DNA of 64,000 nucleotides from Nemertoderma westbladi (GCA_032718475.1 JAUCBJ010002633.1:62001-126000); one strand, 5' to 3'. Positions 47,052 through 57,639 are shown, counted from the stretch's first letter. Notes: generated by a model from the sequence alone, not told the origin. A program made the numbers and translations.

Positions 47052-49732
47052 TGAATCCAACTGCACATGCAGCATTGGACAAAATAGACCAAATCTCTAA
47101 CCGCATCATCCGTTGCCACTTCTCATGTTCTGGAAGACTGGCTAAGAAGTTTCCTAAGGTGGTTCTGATTGTGTGCTACTCTCCAACTAGTGTTGTCCCT
47201 GTAGAGGAGGTGGAAAATTTCTACCACAATCTACAAGCAGCTACTGATGGAGTGGATCAGCATGCATTCTTAACATTCCTGGGAGACTTTAATACAAGTC
47301 TGCATCAATCACCTACATCGCCCTGGGTCTATAGCAATAGTGTTAACCGAAATTCTGTCCATCTTCAGGATTTTATCTCTGGAAATGGATTGTTTTCGGC
47401 TGGAACCCAGTTCAAGAAGCGAACTGGAAAGCTATGGACTCATAGTGGACCCAGTGGTCACAAGTCCCAGATAGACCATATTCTGTTTCGTAGGAAATAC
47501 AGGAGCTCTATACAAGACTGTAATGCATTTACACTTCGACCCTTCTCCAGTGATCACCGCCTTATTGTGGCCAAGGTAAGACTTAGTCTGCGTGCTAGCA
47601 GAACAACGAAATCTGCCTTGCCGCGGCATGACTGGTCCTCTCTGTTGCAACAGCCAAGTGTGAGATCCAGCTTTACACTACAGCTGAGCAACAGGTATGA
47701 GGCTCTTGCCTCTGAGGCGGCAGATCACTGTGAGGGCTATACTGCCTTTACAGAAGCAGTTAAGTTAGCAGCTGCAGAAACAGTTCCTGTATACCCTCGA
47801 AACAGGAAAAGGGCCCCCTGGACTGACAACAAAATTCAGAAGTGCCGAAATGACCTTCATAAGGTGCAGAAAGAGTCCCGACTCAAACAGACTACAGTGA
47901 ACAGGCAGTACTCTGCTAATCTACAGGAGCTAATAAACCAACAGGTTGATGCCATCAATGATGCTGACGACAGCAGGCAATCATCCCAGGCATGGAAATC
48001 GATCAATCTGCTTACTGGGCGGAAAAGCCAACCAACCACCAAGGTTAAGGCTGAATCACCAGCCGATCGCCTCAATGGTTGGAAGGTCCACTTTGAAAAG
48101 CTCCTCAATAATGACAGGGTATTGCCTGATAACTTTATAGAAGTAAAAGTGTCTGAGTCTGTACTCCCAGATATTCCCATTGGCGATATCTCCTTTGCAG
48201 AAGTGAAGGCTGCCGCAAAGAGCATTAAGACCAATCGTGCCAGTGGAGTAGATGGTGTTCCCCCTGAGGTCTTTGAAATACCTGAGTGTTTAAAGCTCAT
48301 CTATCCCATCATAGTAGACATGTACCGAACAACAAGAGTCCCACAAGAAATGAAAACAAATAAGTTGGTGCCAGTTCCCAAGAAGGGCAACCTAACACTC
48401 TATGGTTCTTTTCGGGGAATCTCATTGATCTCGATTGCTGCAAAGCTATACAATAGGATTCTATTAAATCGCATCAGGGATCCCATTGAGAGACTGCTCC
48501 GTGGAAATCAGAATGGGTTCCGTAAAGGTCGTGGGACCATGGAGCCCATTTTGGCACTTAGAAGGATAATTGAAGAGTTATCAAAAAAGAAAGACAGGCA
48601 TCTGGCTGTTATCTTTGTTGACTTCTTCAAGGCCTTTGATTCAGTCTCTCGCTCACGTATGTTCAGCATACTTTCATTATATGGGATTCCTGATGAAATT
48701 ATTGCAGCAATCAGATCAGTATCAGATGGTTCGACAACATTTGTGTCTACTGTTGACGGTGACACAGAACCATTTGAAGTGTTATGGGGCGTCCTCCAAG
48801 GAGACACACTTGCACCATTCTTGTTCATTATTGTGGTTGACTATGTTCTACGCATGTCCTTAGATCATTATAATGATGATGGGGTGATGATAACTCCACC
48901 TACTGGCTCCAGAAGTCGAGGAAATCCTGCCAAGTACCTAACTGATCTAGAATTTGCTGATGACTTAGGAGTACTCTCAGAATCATTAGAGGAAGCCCAA
49001 CGGCTCCTCAGCTCATTAGAACATGCTCCTTCTAGTGTTGGTCTTTTTATTAACTCCAGAAAGACCAAAATTCTGACAGTTAACTTTGAACGTCCTCAGC
49101 AAGTCTCTGATCGGTTGAGCATAAGCTCAAAGGATGGTATGCTTGAGCATGTGGACGACTTCTGTTACCTGGGATCATGGATCCGGAAGTCAGGTGAGGA
49201 CCTTCGAATACGTAAGGGAAAGGCATGGGCAGCCTTGAATAGGCTTTCCAGGATTTGGAAGTCACCGAGAATTAATCGGAAACTTAAGGTCCGATTATTT
49301 AGAGCAGCAGCAGTTCCAGTACTCCTCTACGGGAGTCCATGCTGGGCTCTAACTGCTGAGGACACCAAATCTCTGGATGGCACATTCACAAGAATGCTAC
49401 GCCGGGTTCATTGTGTCAAGTACAATGCACACATCTCCAACCAGACACTATATAACATTGGAGGTGTCTCATTGGTTCCCCCAAGCTTGACACTAGAACA
49501 AAATCGCCTCCGCTTTGCAGGACATTGCTTTCGCCGTGAGGACCAGCCAGTGCATAATCTTGTACTTTGGCAGCCTCATGGAGTGAATAAGCATGGTGGA
49601 CAGCCCATGACTTTCTTGAGACGCATCTTAAAGGACACTGGCCTTAAAGATGCGGATGATCTAGCAAATGTCATGGGTGATAGGGAGTTGTGGCGGTGCA
49701 ATTTTGTTGACAAGCCGGCACAGCATTCTTAA
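47020..49732 (+). CDS. LINE A endonuclease / reverse transcriptase, main ORF
   Basis: About 894 codons are open from ATG 47048, and in-frame coding already begins near 47020. Endonuclease motifs are VCYSPT, FLGDFNTS, KSQIDHIL and FSSDHRLIVAKV (the catalytic D-H pair). RT motifs are NRASGVDGVPPEVF, FRGISLI, NQNGFRKGRGT, VIFVDFFKAFDSV, GVLQGDTLAPFLF and the catalytic EFADDLG. A C-terminal domain with RLRFAGHCFRRED, shared with family B's RLKFSGHCWR, closes the protein at 49732. The ancestral role is target nicking and reverse transcription. Only the endonuclease N-terminus is in another phase. Its lack of stops suggests recent insertion. Confidence 0.92.
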
Positions 49733-49765
49733 AAATGCAGCTGCAATGCAGCATGCCGATCCGTA

Positions 49766-49776
49766 GATTTAGTCAG
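49766..49776. repeat. target-site duplication, right copy
   Basis: GATTTAGTCAG, identical to 46046-46056, directly after the LINE A terminus and inside LINE B coding sequence. Confidence 0.92.
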
Positions 49777-50430
49777 TGTCCAGGTCTCACCCCCGTATAA
49801 AAATACACTTTCCACTGTGGCTCGAAAGAACTTAGTCATCAGGTGCCTGGAGAGATCTGATTTCCAGATGGTATCCATTTTTGATAGAGCTACCCAAGCC
49901 TTTGCTTTCCTAACTTCTATGTCCTTTTTGCTACTCTCTATCCATGATCCAAGGTACTGGAAGTCATCGACCTTCCTTAGTTGATTATTATCAATGGTTG
50001 TCAAGTTTCCATCAACATTAAAGGTCATGAATTCGGTCTTGGTAGCATTTATATGCAATCCAACCTCCTTAGCAGCCCTCTCCACTTCATTTAGTAGAAA
50101 CTGTGCATCTGCTAGCGTATTAGAGAGCAGGGCGATGTCATCCGCAAAGTCGGTGTCTGTGACTGTAGTTGCCGGATATCTACTACTTCTGCGTTCTTGA
50201 AGTGTGAATCATAGATCTTCACCCTTTGTGGCCGTCCTCATTGCGTAATCCAGCACAATTACAAATAGTAATGGTGCTAATGTGTCACCTTGCAGTACGC
50301 CAGCCAGGATTGAGAAAAACTCAGTTTCACCATCTGGTGAGAGTACCTGTGCTTCTGTGTCACAATATAACAATCCAATGCCAGCAACAATTACTTCTGG
50401 TATTCCATAAGCTCTTAGGATTCCAAGCAT
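49766..50430 (-). mobile_element. LINE family B, 5' part of the interrupted copy
   Basis: Coding on the minus strand for an RT end: a block with ILAGVLQGDTLAPLLFVIVL near 50310-50240, a frameshifted DD region near 50130-50150 (ATCCGCAAAGTC context), then VGLHINATKTEFMTF, VDDFQYLGSWIESS and FLYGGETWTLTKS. The continuation is at 45608-46056. It is truncated at 50430, exactly where the dispersed repeat R3 begins. Family B is related to A (same motif order and C-terminal domain) but distinct. Confidence 0.9.
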
Positions 50431-50629
50431 GGGTGGCTATGTAGATACCCACAGAAATTTTCATTTGAGCTAATTGCTCTAAAATTGTAGAAATTATAGG
50501 GTTTTGAAGTTGACAATTTCATAAAAAAAATATTTGGAGATAATCGACGTTTCATTATATATAGTAATAGTAATTTCAATAGGTCGCCTAAATGGAAATT
50601 GTTATAACTTGAAAACTAAAAGAGCCATT
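50431..50629 (+). repeat. dispersed repeat R3, copy a
   Basis: About 200 bp closely matching 58585-58780 in the same orientation. Shared text includes GGGTTTTGAAGTTGACAATT and GGAGATAATCGAC. Both start with GGGTGGCTATGTAGA followed by ACCC, a small hairpin. It abuts the truncated 5' end of LINE B. Family unknown. Confidence 0.85.
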
Positions 50630-51339
50630 AAATAGCGGTTTTTAGATTTGGAAACACCATTTAATTGTGCATTATAATAAATAAAATGAATTATTTCGTC
50701 ATATTTTGGAACAAAATGGTGTACCCCCCCCCCCCCCCCCCCCTTAAAAAATATTACATGTGTTCTAGAACAAAAAAATAGTTCTTGAACAAAAATATTT
50801 ATCAAAAATGGTAGCTAACACGTGCTCTATAACATTTATAAAATATTAGCAAAAACAAGCTAGTATTGGAAATTATCTCTTTAATCTATTATCCATTTAA
50901 ATGCAATGTTATTATGTCATAGATAGATAGATTTGCTAGATGCTAGATATATTTTTTTATTTCACGGTCTTTGACATAAGTGACCATTATTACCGTAATG
51001 TGTGTGTGTGTGTGTTAGTGTGTGTGTGTGTCCAGAGCGATATCTCAGTTATTTATTAATCAATCGAAACAAAATTTGGACAAAAGTTAGATATAGGGAT
51101 GGCGAAGGCTCATACAAAAAATTGGGTGTCGAGATGGTATTTGTGCGATGTGAGCGCTATATTTGCGTGTTTTCGCATGGTTTAGGAAAAAGCTATCTTG
51201 TCATAGGGAACGCAATGAATGATTCTGATATTTGGCATGGAGGTACCTGAATTATTTCTAAATAGATTAACGGAGGCCTATTTTTAAATTTGGACCTACA
51301 TTATGACCTAATTGAAGATTTAATTAAGGTAATTAATTA
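50630..51339. other. non-coding, simple repeats
   Basis: Contains a 20-base poly(C) run at 50724-50743 and a (TG)n microsatellite at about 50999-51032 broken by one TTAG. A stretch at 51035-51250 resembles widely dispersed invertebrate repeats (ATCTCAGTTATTTATTAATC; TTTGGCATGGAGGTA), with a chance ORF of 82 codons. No gene seen. Confidence 0.5.
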
Positions 51340-51838
51340 GCATTAGCAATTACCAATACTGCAGTACCGGTACTGCAGTCCTGTAGGCCCTAGACTGCTA
51401 GTACTGTCTGATTGTCTGCCTGTAGTTAATCTGTAGACAATCTTAGCACTATGCACTACCTGCTAGCATACTGGCATAGCAGCAAACTGGCAGTACCAAG
51501 TACCGGTACTTCTGACTGGCAGACTGGCATAGCATTTCAGTTTATTATTATCCATCAGGTAGGCTATGCCTGGCTTAAATATAATATTTCGCCATGTTCG
51601 CAGGCGACTTCGCACTGACTACCGGTAGGCCTATGCAGCTATGCTATGAGATTAACCGTCCAGTCGTTCAGATGCATATGGTACCGGTACCGGAACGGGT
51701 TACGGTTTAATCCTGCATTTGTAAATTACGACAATACCGGTACGACTTTGAGTACCGCTGTACCGGTACGCGGTAGCCTACCGTTACCGGTTGACCGGTA
51801 GGCGTAGGCGGTAATAATTAGGCTTATTAATCGATTAT
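51340..51838. repeat. ACCGGT-rich cryptically simple DNA
   Basis: Many copies of the palindrome TACCGGTA or parts of it (ACCGGT, GGTACC, CTGCAG, GCTAGC) within 500 bp, with no fixed period. Similar shorter patches occur at 53660-53670, 54000-54070, 54690-54780, 54870-54900 and 56855-56880. No coding sequence. Confidence 0.6.
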
Positions 51839-51841
51839 GCC

Positions 51842-52190
51842 CGGGAATCAAAGAAAAAATTGTTCTTGGTTTTCGTAGATTTCTCTACAGCTTACGATCG
51901 AGTGAAACGGTCAAAGTTATTTTCGTTGTTGAAACCTATGGGATGCGGAGGAGTCATGTTACGTGCACTCCAAGGTTTATACACTGGAACTACCAGCATT
52001 ATAGGATCTTCGATAATTCAGAGTATACTGGGAGTACTTCAGGGTTCCCCAGGAAGTTGTCGTCTGTTTACATTGTATATTAATCCACTATTACATCGCT
52101 TGAAATGTTTAGGTGAGGATGGTTTTCTGATGTGTTTACACGCATTGCTTCTCATGGATGATTCCGTCATTCTACCACAACTCGGGAGCG
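51842..52190 (+). pseudogene. LINE C reverse transcriptase, palm fragment
   Basis: In-frame from ARESKKKLFLVFVDFSTAYD (catalytic Asp of motif A), through GVLQGSPGSCRLFTLYINPL (motif B), to LLMDDSVIL, where the usual F/Y-A-D-D box is replaced by LMDD with both Asp present. Just after this, a one-base loss moves the sense frame; the expected continuation A-T-T-R-E-R-C is in the next phase. The frame continues as noise to 52216. Confidence 0.88.
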
Positions 52191-53253
52191 TTGTATTCAG
52201 AAATTGGAAATATTAGTCGAGTTCTGCCATGATTATAATATGGCGATCAACCAGACAAAGACAACGTTTATCGTTATTAACGGGTCGTCATTAGATAAGG
52301 AAGAATTTTTAATCTCGTCAGTTTGGGATTGTTCATCACTTTCTGTTAAGAACTGTACCAGTTACTTTTATCTGGGTTCATGTATCCCCCAGGCTGGAGG
52401 GATCAACAGATCAGTTGTTTTGCAGTCCAAAGAGAAGGCGAAACATGTTTCCAAGTACCATTCCTTTCTGAATAAAAATCAAGATAGTCCTCTATGGGTT
52501 AAACTTATGATTTTAGACGCCGCAGTTAACGCAGTGATATTTTACTCCTGCGAGTGTTGGATTGGAGCCAATTTCTCACCAGTAGCATCGCAATACTTCT
52601 CAATGTTAAAAGGCGCAGCTAACGTCCGGCATCAAACTTGTCATGACATCCTGTTGCTTGAACTCGGTCGCCCATCTCCAAAGGCGGTTATCCTTAATAG
52701 ACAGTGGAAATTCCTACAGAAAATTTCTTCCAATCCGGAAAGACACTCGCCTGTTATTTTCGCCTTAGGTCTTGTCCGACAAGCTGGTACCGCTATGGGA
52801 AGAGCCGTGGATTCCATTCTGAATAACCCCAAATCCTGCAGTTTAAACTTCTATAGTGATAAACTAAGGAACAATGTTTTAATTAGTACCTCAACCCGTC
52901 GAGTTATCCACACTCAAATGAACCCGGATTTCACTACTCTACCTTGTTATTTATCCAGAGAAGCTCTGGCCGAGCGCAAAAGTGTAGCTCTAACTCGTTT
53001 TCGTTTGATGTCCACCCATTTAGCGGTTGAAACAGGGCGTTGGTCCAGAATTCCCCCCGATAATAGACGCTGTAAATGCGGGAGTATACAAACAGAGATA
53101 CACGTGATCCGAGAGTGTCCGCTTTTGGATGAGCTTCGTTCGGCTCACCCATCCCTTAATTTCAACTCTTTTACGACCTTTTTTGATTCCAACCGCTTGG
53201 AGGAGTGCGGTTCATTCTTAGTTAGATGCTTGAACACACTTGAAATAATTTAA
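52175..53253 (+). pseudogene. LINE C reverse transcriptase, C-terminal part
   Basis: About 350 codons run without a stop. Recognisable parts are the NQTKTTFIV block after the catalytic box, YLGSCIPQ, and a C-terminal CXC...H...C element (CKCGSIQTEIHVIRECPLL) characteristic of the end of many LINE proteins. The long open frame shows that the frameshift near 52175-52200 is the main lesion besides the 5' truncation. Termination at 53253 looks natural. Confidence 0.87.
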
Positions 53254-53639
53254 AACATATATCCGTGTAATTAACTTATTAAATTATTTATTTGTATATA
53301 TATATATATTAGGTAGTATTAATCATACTTAAATACGCGTTTGAGCCTTTGTTTAAATATTATTTTCTTGGACGATTGTTGCGACTCTTAGCCCACTGCC
53401 CAATTTCACACAAATTAATTAAAGCTTATATTTGTCCCGGTATTTTGCCTGTCGGTTAATGTACCGTCATTTTAATATTATCCGTCCATTTGTCTATTGT
53501 TTTGTTTGTTATTGTTACATTGTTTTCCGTTGTTACGTCTCTTCTTGTCAGTTGCTTGTGGCTATTTACTGGTAATTTTTATCGTCAATAAACTTAATAA
53601 TAAATAATACATATATATATACTGTATGTACATATACAA

Positions 53640-53830
53640 CAATAAAAAATACACCAAACAATGTACCGGTATAAATGTATTGTCCAACATAACATATAGG
53701 ATTACCCCTAAAGCTTTGCAGCTTATTTCCAAGGGGGTCCTTTATGTTACTTGGTTACAAATACAATATTACACTACACTAACCTAAAACCAATATAAAA
53801 CGTAATTACTCTATGTACTGTGACGGGATC
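53640..53830 (-). mobile_element. probable 3' end of a CR1/L2-like LINE, with stem-loop
   Basis: On the minus strand the text AAAGGACCCCCTTGGAAATA followed by AAGCTGCAAAGCTTTAGGGG and TAATCCTATATGTT (about 53692-53752) forms an imperfect hairpin with arms AACATAAAGGACCCC and its partner. This kind of terminal stem-loop is familiar from LINE 3' UTRs. No coding part accompanies it. Assigned on appearance only. Confidence 0.4.
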
Positions 53831-54999
53831 AAGGGATCCCGACCGGATTTGTCTATTACGCATCACCGTGTTTACCTTTGGGTGATACCTAGGCCGAGGC
53901 CGTTGCAGTAAAACAATAAGAGTTAATTGATGTTTCTTGATGTTCGGATGAATATATATGTGATAGCACAGTAAGAGTTACAGTTAGGCAGCATTGATAT
54001 ATGATGGATGCTGTACCGGTAAATATATGTATTGGTGATGGTGACGGTAACGGTATAGAATAACACCGGTCTGCACTGAACTGATGACTGAGTAACTGAA
54101 ATGGTAATGTTACACATTGACAATATATATCTAATCATTTCTACACTACTGTGGCCTTTGTCCAGTGGATGCTTTCCCCCGCTTCTATTGGCTGATAACC
54201 TACTTCACGCCTCTCACCTCTTTGGGAGTGCTTCCCCCCCTGTTGGCCCCTGTTGGTTGTTTCCCTTCCGAGGTGGTTTGACCTCTAACCTCCCTTTGTG
54301 TGGCTTTGGGGTTTTGTGTTGTCCCCGTTATTGGTTGTGATACGAGATTGGTTGTTATATGTGAGTGAGCCTTAGCGTAGGGGTACCATTAATCAACCTG
54401 TCGTTCTGTCGTTCTGTCGCGTTTTTTTTCAGTATTTTATTTTAAACATTAATAACTCGGCCAATCCTTGATGAAATCTATCCAAACTTGGTACACATGT
54501 TGTTTGGCAAAAGTTTGAAAATTTTCCAAGTAGAATTTGCGTGGGGTCTTCGTGCAGCATCAGTGTAACTGTTATTGCAGTTATAATAAATTTATTTATC
54601 CAAATTTAAAATGCGTTAAATTATTATTACTGTAGGATAAATCAGCTGGTTTTCTGACAAATTTTGCAATACATTGGGGTTGTCTGCATGTACCATGTGT
54701 ACCGGTACTGTCAGGCTGTTCTCAATCCCTGAATCGAGAATCCTGCAATCAGTCAATACTGCAATACTGGTCAGCCGGTACCATACACTGCAGACATGCC
54801 ATATCATGTAATCTAATTAACCCCGGCAACCCTTGCGGTGATTAAAGTTTAGGCCTAATTAGCCCAGTCTGCCAGTACCGGCACCAGTAATAATAATATA
54901 ATAGTTTAGATAGTTACCGCTACTGGTAATCATTCAGTCATTGCTGCATTGGCACGGTACACCGTATTGCTGTACTGCCGTTGTAGTGCGCACCGTAGG
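53831..54999. other. non-coding stretch with dispersed repeat R4 copy a
   Basis: No gene recognised. A patch at about 54430-54560, read on the minus strand, matches 56540-56600 on the plus strand (CATGTGTACCAAGTTTGG, then TTTCATC). Elsewhere there are ACCGGT-rich patches and a short GTTCTGTC duplication near 54400-54418. Confidence 0.5.
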
Positions 55000-55005
55000 T
55001 ACCAC

Positions 55006-55068
55006 CCATGGCCTACTACACACAGGCCATGACAATGACTTTGCTGTGAAATTAGTGTAGGCTGACTG
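55006..55068 (+). repeat. 63-bp inverted repeat, left arm
   Basis: The reverse-complement partner is 56783-56845, with two mismatches in 63. The arm itself contains the snapback ATGGCCT-N9-AGGCCAT. The pair encloses 1.7 kb containing a broken ORF, a MITE and repeat R4. Candidate terminal inverted repeats of a DNA transposon. Confidence 0.85.
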
Positions 55069-55194
55069 TGCTGATTATCAGATTATGGTACTGTGGTACA
55101 AGCTATATACTGTTAGGTATACTGCTGTATTGGGGTGGGGTTAGGAATAATCCATTTGTTTTAGCATTTAATCCCCTTATTTATTATAAAACCA

Positions 55195-55780
55195 TTGGAA
55201 ATATTTGCAAATACCGCTCCATTACTGTCTGAAACGCTCCCGACAGTCCGATGTATCTGGACCCGAGCAGCCGAGTTGCTTCAAGAGGTGATTAACGGGG
55301 GAATACTACGCAGTGCTACGGAATTGCTTGTTTGTCACTACGATTCTATTTCGATTCTTACTACACTCAGACACTGGGAATACGGCGGTCGGTCAGATCA
55401 TAATGCGGGCCACTGCCAAGTTCCTCATGCCTCACTCCGGTCACCCACCTTGGAGTGCGGTGGGAAGAGTCCCACTTACTGACTTACGTCGACGACTGGA
55501 CGAATCGACGAGGATTGCGATCTGGGTTTAGCAGCGGCCCGGATCCTGGTATCGCCTGGGGGAAATGGTTGAACGTCGGGCATACTTGTATCGCACTGGA
55601 TTACGTTCTCTGCGACGTGAAAGTGTCGAATTGGGTCGAAAGCTGCGGGAATTCTACTGTTCTACGGGAGTAAACCGCAGCAGTCCGGTGACTACGGACG
55701 GTTACTACTGGGATAAGCAGGTATTTCGATCGAGTTTCTCGTATTCTCGTTGCTCGACAGCTCGAGGCGGATAGAGAGTT
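55195..55780 (+). pseudogene. broken ORF between the inverted repeats, unknown
   Basis: Three phases are open in turn: MEIFANTAPLLSETLPTVRC onward from 55195, ATAKFLMPHSGHPPWSAVG onward to about 55530, and MVERRAYLYRTGLRSLRRES from 55565 to 55774. GC content and codon choice are more gene-like than in the surrounding AT-rich DNA. That suggests one ancestral ORF of about 190 residues with two frameshifts near 55370 and 55530. I do not recognise the protein. A transposase remnant or a LINE ORF1 are the obvious candidates; neither is shown. Confidence 0.4.
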
Positions 55781-55954
55781 GGTTGTGTTGGGCGGTGTTG
55801 TTCAATTCTATCAAACGTATTAAATAATTGGTAAAATAATAAAAACACACCAGATAAAGATACTGAGCTTATGGTAAAGAGATAGGCCGAACTTACAATT
55901 TCCAAATAGATTGTTCATATAATAAATATATTTTTGGTATTTGATTTCAAGATA

Positions 55955-56198
55955 GGGGGTGGGGGGGGGGGACTGGACGCAATAAAAATTAATCCCTCTC
56001 CAGGGGAAATTGGACGCAAATAACAACAGCTGATTACTCTCAAAAATAAAACTGTAACCTGTTCTATTGTGTTTACTTTATTGTTTTGGTTAAAATAACG
56101 TGCCACTGTAACCTGCTCCTTTCCCAAAATTGAGAAATTAATATTGAGGCGGGATATTAATTCGCCAAGATGGGATTTGCGTCCAGTCCCACCCCCCT
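55955..56198. mobile_element. MITE M1, copy a
   Basis: About 245 bp with terminal inverted repeats (G)n-ACTGGACGCAA at the left and TTGCGTCCAGT-(C)n at the right. The interior is close to the reverse complement of 58980-59231, including AAAACTGTAACCTGTTCTAT and TTGAGGCGGGATATTAATT. No ORF. It lies inside the 55006-56845 inverted-repeat unit. Confidence 0.85.
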
Positions 56199-56284
56199 CC
56201 TGTCTCTTGATTTTACTAAAAAATAGAATATATTGCATTTTACTGTTATAATTACTGTATTGAATAAAATAATTAATTGATTGT

Positions 56285-56650
56285 TTATTAAACCGTGCTG
56301 AGCACGTTGAACTGGAGCTCTAACAATTCCCCACTAGCGGCAGACAGGAACTGTAAAAGTCTCTGTAGAATTTCTAATTAAGCAATGCTCTTAGGTAACT
56401 ACTACTAAATTTCAGATGAATCTGATCGTTGGTTCTATCATTACAGCTATTTTTACGTTTCTGTTAATTCGCCCCCTAGCGGCAGACAGGGGAACTGTAG
56501 AAGTCTGTCTGTGTGTAGAATTTCAAAATTTTTTATAGACTACATGTGTACCAAGTTTGGTTCCATTTCATCCTTGATTGACTGACTTATAAGCGTTCAA
56601 ACATTCCTGCCACAAACATAGCCAGAGGCAGCCACAAACAAATAAAAGCT
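56285..56650 (+). repeat. dispersed repeat R4, copy b, with internal duplication
   Basis: Two related halves: CTAGCGGCAGACAGG followed by AACTGTA and GTAGAATTTC occurs at about 56333 and again at about 56473. The end (TACATGTGTACCAAGTTTGG, about 56543-56562) is shared, inverted, with 54470-54505. No coding content. Confidence 0.6.
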
Positions 56651-56782
56651 GCAGGATCTCTAGCGATAATTAATTAATTAATTATTAAATACTGTTTCAA
56701 TTAAATTACTTACGAAAATCTAGTCATCTTCTTTTAAATATGGACCCTGCATTCGTGGAAAATATAATATTTGATAATTCAG

Positions 56783-56845
56783 CAGTCAGCCTACGCTAAT
56801 TTCACAGCAAAGTCCTTGTCATGGCCTGTGTGTAGTAGGCCATGG
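56783..56845 (-). repeat. 63-bp inverted repeat, right arm
   Basis: Reverse complement of 55006-55068 with two substitutions. Outside the arms the similarity fades within about 10 bp, so the arm ends are fairly sharp. Confidence 0.85.
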
Positions 56846-57077
56846 TACCACCCTACTACCGGTACCGGCTGACCGGTGGCAACTAGCACTTCAGCACTTG
56901 CACAGCAACAGCACTACCGGCGATACACAGGTTGGAATTTATGTAGAGTTTGCTCAACAGTACAGATATAAAATAGTTATCTAAATTATATATATTACTA
57001 TTGACAAGTATTGAAATATATACCGTTATTCGTGTTATCAGTATTTGCAACATCTGACATTGAAGAGGTGAGAGAAG

Positions 57078-57536
57078 ATGAATACCGGCACTCAACAAAA
57101 CCAACGCTTATCACAGGTCGGTATGGTTACCTCGAAACCGGCGCGACTGTCCACTCGAATACAACTTCAAAACACAAACGCCAACAATAAACTGAAAGCG
57201 AATCGAACGTCTTCAGAAGAATCTGTCATTGGGACGAAGAAAAGGAAGCCGAAACCACGGGAATGGACCACAGCTAAGATTGAATGCTCCCATTGTCAGA
57301 GTTCCTGGACCGAAATTGAAACACCAATTGCCGATGGGCTTGATCTCTCAAACCAAAACTTCCTCTGCGGGGTTTGCGCGGCAGTAAAGATTGAAAGTCT
57401 GGAAGCTGGCATCCCTAGGTATTATTATTATAAAGAGCGTCAGCCTGCGTTTAATAAATATATTTTAATACAAAACAGGTCGAACACAAAGAGGCTTATA
57501 ATGAAGACGAGTACTGCATTGATTATATTCCTATAA
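57078..57536 (+). CDS. ORF with a CXXC...CXXC zinc-finger pattern, possibly LINE ORF1
   Basis: 152 codons from an ATG. The N-terminal 70 residues are basic and Asn/Thr-rich (KKRKPKPREW). A C2-C2 cluster follows: ECSHCQSSW and, 30 residues on, FLCGVCAAV. A Trp after the first Cys pair recalls the PHD-like fingers at the start of ORF1 proteins of CR1-type LINEs. After residue 115 the text (RYYYYKERQ) looks random and is preceded by CCTAG|GTATT, so the true homology may end at about 57418. No RT follows in frame; it may be an isolated ORF1 start or an unrecognised exon. Confidence 0.35.
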   Translation: MNTGTQQNQRLSQVGMVTSKPARLSTRIQLQNTNANNKLKANRTSSEESVIGTKKRKPKPREWTTAKIECSHCQSSWTEIETPIADGLDLSNQNFLCGVCAAVKIESLEAGIPRYYYYKERQPAFNKYILIQNRSNTKRLIMKTSTALIIFL

Positions 57537-57639
57537 ACCACCTGGCTTTGCATATTGAACGTTCGTTTGGAAATAAGTTCGTGCTACCCTTCCGTGGGTG
57601 GTAGATGTCGCGGTTATGTATTGGTGGGTGGGAAGGGAG
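57537..57639. other. G-rich non-coding stretch
   Basis: Contains GGGTGGGTGGGAAGGGAGG followed by a run of 14 G near 57626-57652. It precedes the 3' region of LINE D. No coding sequence. Confidence 0.5.

Larger units (their letters stand above)
46057..49765 (+). mobile_element. LINE family A, nearly full-length non-LTR retrotransposon
   Basis: A 3.7-kb insertion bounded by an 11-bp target-site duplication. It has about 390 bp of leader (GGTCAGGTCAGG at the start), an N-terminal plus endonuclease ORF, a long RT ORF, a 33-bp 3' UTR with the self-complementary GCTGCAATGCAGC, and a terminus CCGATCCGTA. Other copies end in (TAG)n. A single APE-type endonuclease/RT protein with a short microsatellite tail suggests an RTE-like group, but the clade is not certain. 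Partial copies lie at 14495, 18040, 19113, 20077 and 59477. A frameshift within the endonuclease region probably makes this copy inactive. Confidence 0.95.
51839..53612 (+). mobile_element. LINE family C, 5'-truncated
   Basis: The copy starts inside the RT palm and runs to a 3' end with AATAAA near 53587 and an AATAA-type tail (about 53585-53612). The coding part ends at 53253, followed by about 330 bp of 3' UTR. The C-terminal Cys/His box suggests a group of the Jockey/CR1 type, not family A. One frameshift near 52175-52200 makes the remnant inactive. Confidence 0.88.

Noticed and set aside
53831-54420. Short ORFs of 70-80 codons at 53.9-54.3 kb
   Set aside because: Low-complexity or chance frames with no domain pattern, splice context or partner.
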